The translations under genes were made by a program, and so were the position numbers. This document shows, piece after piece, positions 6,013 through 8,563 of a stretch of DNA of 8,563 bases (positions within the stretch are counted from its first letter, which is position 1; every line of letters begins with the position of its first letter). The notes under the pieces were generated by a model that saw only the letters and a program-made list of their open reading frames with translations, had not been told where the DNA came from and searched no databases. Source of the stretch: Methanocellales archaeon (lineage in GTDB: Archaea > Halobacteriota > UBA148 > JAUWXC01); contig JAUWXC010000028.1 in the NCBI GenBank assembly GCA_030616565.1, positions 1 through 8,563 of the forward strand, given 5' to 3'.

Positions 6013-7278
6013 ATGACGTTAATCGAAATCGCTCGCAAAGGGCAGATTACGCCAGAAATGAAGACAGTTGCGCAATCCGAAGGCGTCGATGTCCAGAAGG
6101 TTAGAACATTGCTCGCAGATGGACGGTTAGTCATCCTGAAGAGCGCTACCAGAGATGTTGTGCCCGTTGGCATTGGCGAATTGATGCGCACCAAAATCAA
6201 CACTAACGTGGGTACGTCCATCGATTTCGTCGATATGGAAGAGGAGATAAAAAAGGCGCTGGTAGCGGTAAAACATGGCGCAGACACCGTCATGGACCTT
6301 TCAACTGGTGGCAATCTGGATATCATCCGAAGAAGGATTCTTAGCGAGGTGAGTGTGCCAGTTGGTTCAGTTCCCATTTATCAAGCTGCACAGAACCCGG
6401 ATATGAGCGTCGATGATATGTTTAATGCCGTTCGGAAGCACGCATCAGACGGCATCGACTTTATGACCATTCATGCTGGTGTCACGCTAAGCGCTGTGGA
6501 ACACCTCAAGAAAAGACAGCGCATCCTGGATGTTGTGTCTAGGGGTGGTGCATTCATGGTCGCCTGGATGATGCAGCATGAGCAAGAGAATCCATTCTAT
6601 GCAGAATATGATTATCTATTGGAGATTGCAAGAGAATACGATGTTACGATTAGTCTCGGCGATGGGATGAGGCCAGGATGCATCTCAGATGCCGGTGATG
6701 CACCTGAGCTTATGGAGGTTGTCACGCTTGGCGAACTGGTGCGCAAAGCCAGGAGCGAGGGTGTGCAGACGATTGCAGAAGGACCCGGACATGTGCCGTT
6801 GAATGATGTTAGGGCAAGCGTAATGGCGATGAAACGTCTGACAGACTATGCACCGCTTTACTTATTGGGGCCGCTTGTGACCGACATAGGACCGGGTTAT
6901 GACCATATGATAGGTGCTATAGGGGGCGCGGTGGCAGGCATGTATGGGGTGGATTTTCTGTGCATGGTCTCTCCTGCGGAGCATGTCGCTCTGCCGACTG
7001 TCGAGGACATCAAGGAGGGCACCATAGTGACCAAGATCGCAGCGCACATCGCGGATTTGACTAGGGATGGGCAGAAAGATAGAGCGAGAACATGGGATGA
7101 TAAGATGGCGCACGCGCGCAAAAATCTCGACTGGAAAGCGCAGTTCAATCTCGCCATCGATCCCGAGAAGGCAAGAAAGATTCAGCATGACCGAAAATCG
7201 TCCAGCGACGCGTGTTCCATGTGTGGAGAGCTCTGTGCAATAAAAATCATGCGCGATGCCCTGAGGGATAAATTATGA
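6013..7278 (+). CDS. thiC: Phosphomethylpyrimidine synthase ThiC (radical SAM), archaeal type
   Basis: A 421-residue protein, the usual size of archaeal ThiC. ThiC rearranges aminoimidazole ribonucleotide (AIR) to hydroxymethylpyrimidine phosphate for thiamine, using SAM and a 4Fe-4S cluster. Visible motifs are [11 protein letters not shown] (60-69), [16 protein letters not shown] (88-103), SVPIYQAAQ (119-127), [11 protein letters not shown] (176-186), [10 protein letters not shown] (214-223), AEGPGHVP (255-262, H260 a metal ligand), [13 protein letters not shown] (293-305, H298 a metal ligand) and SPAEHVALP (320-328). The cluster motif at the C-terminus is C401-X2-C404-X3-C408, one residue shorter than the CX2CX4C of bacterial and plant ThiC. 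The start has GGTG five bases upstream. It overlaps cbiX by 4 bases, so the two are cotranslated. A ThiC paralogue making 5-hydroxybenzimidazole (BzaF type) cannot be excluded, given the cobamide-related neighbour. Confidence 0.95.
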   Translation: MTLIEIARKGQITPEMKTVAQSEGVDVQKVRTLLADGRLVILKSATRDVVPVGIGELMRTKINTNVGTSIDFVDMEEEIKKALVAVKHGADTVMDLSTGGNLDIIRRRILSEVSVPVGSVPIYQAAQNPDMSVDDMFNAVRKHASDGIDFMTIHAGVTLSAVEHLKKRQRILDVVSRGGAFMVAWMMQHEQENPFYAEYDYLLEIAREYDVTISLGDGMRPGCISDAGDAPELMEVVTLGELVRKARSEGVQTIAEGPGHVPLNDVRASVMAMKRLTDYAPLYLLGPLVTDIGPGYDHMIGAIGGAVAGMYGVDFLCMVSPAEHVALPTVEDIKEGTIVTKIAAHIADLTRDGQKDRARTWDDKMAHARKNLDWKAQFNLAIDPEKARKIQHDRKSSSDACSMCGELCAIKIMRDALRDKL

Positions 7279-7634
7279 ACGATGTTTTGGTGTTAGTAGG
7301 GCACGGAAGCAGTGATGGAGAGAATGAAAAGGTGATTCAGCGCCACGCTGCGCGTATACGACAACTGGGCACATTCAACCAGGTATGCGCATGTTTCCTT
7401 TACGGCGTGCCTGGCATAAAGGAAACGCTTCAAAACATCAGATGCGACCGTGTGTTTATCATCCCAATGTTCATCGCACATGGGCGACATACTAAAGAGG
7501 ATATCCCAAAAGCGCTTGGCGTCACAGAGAATGATACAATCAATGACAAGGAAATAATATACTGTGAGCCAATCGGTTACAACGACAAAATCACAGATAT
7601 AATATTAGAACAGGTTGCAGAGAAAAAGGACTAA
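7275..7634 (+). CDS. cbiX: Small archaeal-type sirohydrochlorin chelatase (CbiX short form / CfbA)
   Basis: A 119-residue protein, the size of the homodimeric short CbiX enzymes of archaea; bacterial CbiX is about twice as long. It inserts Co2+ into sirohydrochlorin for cobamides, and in methanogens the same family (CfbA) inserts Ni2+ for coenzyme F430. The catalytic pair is visible as [14 protein letters not shown] (H10) and [13 protein letters not shown] (H72, with H69 near). Between them, [15 protein letters not shown] takes the place of the usual FLExxxP segment, with Tyr where Glu is common. The ATG at 7275 overlaps the thiC stop (ATGA), with GAGGG upstream, so expression is tied to thiC. 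The stop overlaps that of purE on the other strand. Confidence 0.9.
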   Translation: MNDVLVLVGHGSSDGENEKVIQRHAARIRQLGTFNQVCACFLYGVPGIKETLQNIRCDRVFIIPMFIAHGRHTKEDIPKALGVTENDTINDKEIIYCEPIGYNDKITDIILEQVAEKKD

Positions 7635-8032
7635 ACTTTTCCCAAAATTCGCAGGGCCAAGTAGGCTGCGTTTTTTCCATTATCGATGCCGACGGTCGCC
7701 ACGGGAATGCCGGAAGGCATCTGCATCATCGAAAGTACTGCATCCAAGCCATCTAACTTGACGTTAATGGGCACGCCTATCACCGGCTTTTTGGTTCTGG
7801 AGGCAATAGCACCCGGGAGCGCCGCAGAAAGTCCGGCAATGGCAATGAAAACGTCCGCATCAGACTTCTTGATGTACTCCTCCAGTATTACAGGATTTCT
7901 GTGTGCAGAGATAACCTGCACTTCATACGTAACGCGGTGTTCCTCCAGCACGCGTACGGCATCCTCGGCAACCTTTCTATCAGACTCAGAGCCCATGATA
8001 ATGGCTACTTTTCCACTGCGCACGTCACTCAT
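7631..8032 (-). CDS. purE: PurE: AIR carboxylase or N5-CAIR mutase, possibly class II
   Basis: A 133-residue protein, a little shorter than typical bacterial PurE (about 160). It makes carboxyaminoimidazole ribonucleotide (CAIR) in purine synthesis. Visible motifs are the phosphate-binding IIMGSESD (11-18), the catalytic ISAHRNP (41-47, H44), AGLSAALPG (66-74), PVIGVPI (83-89) and [12 protein letters not shown] (103-114). Class I enzymes have AGGAAHLPG with a conserved His; here that position is Ala71. This suggests a class II enzyme that uses CO2 directly and needs no PurK (inference). The ATG at 8032 fits the family N-terminus and has AGGTAGTGAT just upstream. A GTG at 8053 would add seven unrelated residues. 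It is 21 bases downstream of the unrecognised gene on the same strand and converges on cbiX. Confidence 0.92.
   Translation of the reverse strand: MSDVRSGKVAIIMGSESDRKVAEDAVRVLEEHRVTYEVQVISAHRNPVILEEYIKKSDADVFIAIAGLSAALPGAIASRTKKPVIGVPINVKLDGLDAVLSMMQMPSGIPVATVGIDNGKNAAYLALRILGKV
7671..7676 (+). terminator. Possible U-run terminator of the thiC-cbiX unit
   Basis: A T6 run on the plus strand, 37 bases past the cbiX stop and inside the purE coding sequence, would serve as an archaeal U-rich termination signal. On the minus strand a TCCTTTTTCTCT run follows directly after the purE stop and could do the same for purE. Both are short and without a clear hairpin. Confidence 0.25.
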
Positions 8033-8035
8033 TAT

Positions 8036-8045
8036 ATCACTACCT
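8036..8045 (-). promoter_or_regulatory. Ribosome binding site deciding the purE start
   Basis: AGGTAGTGAT on the minus strand ends three bases before the ATG at 8032. It resembles the archaeal AGGTGAT consensus, with two extra bases inside. It lies downstream of the alternative GTG at 8053, which it therefore argues against. Confidence 0.45.
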
Positions 8046-8053
8046 ACTACCAC

Positions 8054-8413
8054 TTAGATAAGCCCTTCGATGACGTGCAAGCACTCATCGGGATGGGCAA
8101 TTTTCATGTTCATCTTAAGCTCATCGGTGATAAAACGCTTCACCCAGGAGTTATTAATGGTCTTCTGGTTAAACGGATAGATAAAGACGATGTTTGAAAA
8201 TCTCTCTCTTTTGGCCTTTATTGCATTGTACAAAAGCCGGTGAGTAATCCACTTGTACGAGCTTTCGAACTCGATGGCTACTAGGTTGGTTGTGCTATCT
8301 TTAATTGCGATATCTATCTGCGTGTTATCTTTTGTCTTATACTCAATGACAGCAACCAAGTCATGCGAATTTGCCAAATCTATGATCTCTGCTATGATCT
8401 GCCTTATCTTCAT
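8054..8413 (-). CDS. Unrecognised 119-residue protein with weak PD-(D/E)XK nuclease-like features
   Basis: I do not recognise the family. It is a soluble, mixed alpha/beta protein without signal or membrane segments. An N-terminal helix (MKIRQIIAEIIDLANSHD) is followed by strands VAVIEY (20-25), IDIAIKD (33-39) and LVAIEFE (44-50), then a helix with basic residues (WITHRLLYNAIKAKRERF) and a strand IVFIYP. An Asp (D34) at the start of one strand and an E-x-E (E48, E50) at the end of the next resemble the D...(D/E)xK core of restriction-like nucleases, but the Lys is replaced by Glu. This could equally be chance or an inactive relative. The ATG at 8413 has GAGGTGA 13 bases upstream, a somewhat long spacing. 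The gene starts 2 bases after the stop of the preceding gene and is 21 bases before purE, so it is probably in one operon with both. Confidence 0.75.
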   Translation of the reverse strand: MKIRQIIAEIIDLANSHDLVAVIEYKTKDNTQIDIAIKDSTTNLVAIEFESSYKWITHRLLYNAIKAKRERFSNIVFIYPFNQKTINNSWVKRFITDELKMNMKIAHPDECLHVIEGLI

Positions 8414-8415
8414 AA

Positions 8416-8563
8416 CTACCGCTCTTTCACCTCTTTCTTCACTTCTGCTCTAATCTCTTTTTTCAGTTTCTCCCAATTTGCTACGGCCGCCTTGATGTAA
8501 CTCTCTGGAGCGCCCGCCTTTCTCAACACCTCTGGATATCGCCCCTCATGTATTACGTACTTG
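8416..8563 (-). CDS. C-terminal end of an unrecognised protein (partial)
   Basis: From the right edge one minus-strand frame is open for 48 codons to a TAG at 8416-8418. The visible end contains EGRYPEVLRKAGAPESYIKA and finishes in a highly charged helix (WEKLKKEIRAEVKKEVKER), a plausible real C-terminus with alternating Lys and Glu. The family is not recognisable from this length. The stop lies 2 bases before the ATG of the next gene, and its last codons supply that gene's GAGGTGA ribosome binding site, so the two are translationally linked. Confidence 0.65.
   Translation of the reverse strand, partial: KYVIHEGRYPEVLRKAGAPESYIKAAVANWEKLKKEIRAEVKKEVKER

Noticed and set aside
5970..6377. A longer hydrolase reading frame starting at 6377 on the minus strand.
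   Set aside because: The extra 136 codons are antisense to the well-conserved start of thiC and do not resemble any part of a metallo-beta-lactamase-fold protein. ATG 5969 gives a natural N-terminus.
1..8563. tRNA, rRNA, CRISPR array, insertion sequence, integration site or prophage gene.
   Set aside because: Nothing of the kind is visible; the strand is filled by recognisable or plausible protein genes with very short gaps.

Overview
The window looks like a compact piece of an archaeal genome, most likely from an anaerobic euryarchaeote of the methanogen or methanotroph lineages (inference). The reasons are a small CbiX-type chelatase of archaeal length, an archaeal-type ThiC, a PurE without the usual class I active-site histidine, ribosome binding sites of the GGAGGTGAT type, AT-rich TATA-like stretches before genes, and an ion-translocating cluster laid out like archaeal Mbh/Mbs complexes. 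Nearly every base is coding and no gap exceeds about 85 bases. I see no tRNA, rRNA, CRISPR array, insertion sequence or prophage gene.

Positions 1-5242 (minus strand, read right to left) hold nine membrane-protein genes in the order mnhE, mnhF, mnhG, an MbhD-like gene, an MbhE-like gene, mnhB, mnhC, mnhD, and a second, different antiporter-like subunit that runs off the left edge. The first eight are fused by overlaps or near-contacts of a few bases. The ninth follows an 81-base AT-rich gap with a promoter-like element. There is no long MnhA. Its C-terminal parts are present as two short genes, as in Thermococcales Mbh (membrane-bound hydrogenase) and Mbs (sulfane sulfur reductase). Two antiporter-like subunits in tandem, H then H', is the Mbs layout. 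No catalytic subunit is visible, so whether the block drives a redox module or is a free-standing Mrp-type cation/proton antiporter depends on sequence beyond position 1.

Positions 5286-5969 (minus) encode a glyoxalase II-like metallo-beta-lactamase-fold hydrolase, directly upstream of the antiporter block on the same strand. A 43-base divergent gap separates it from thiC.

Positions 6013-7634 (plus) are a two-gene unit, thiC overlapping cbiX/cfbA by 4 bases. Positions 7631-8563 (minus) converge on it with purE, an unrecognised 119-residue protein with weak nuclease-like features, and the C-terminus of another unrecognised protein. ThiC and PurE both consume aminoimidazole ribonucleotide (AIR), so a metabolic branch point is encoded by convergent genes, with a tetrapyrrole chelatase between them. 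No wholly new system can be demonstrated here. The points most worth following are the unknown partner of the antiporter block, the thiC-cbiX pairing, and the class of PurE.
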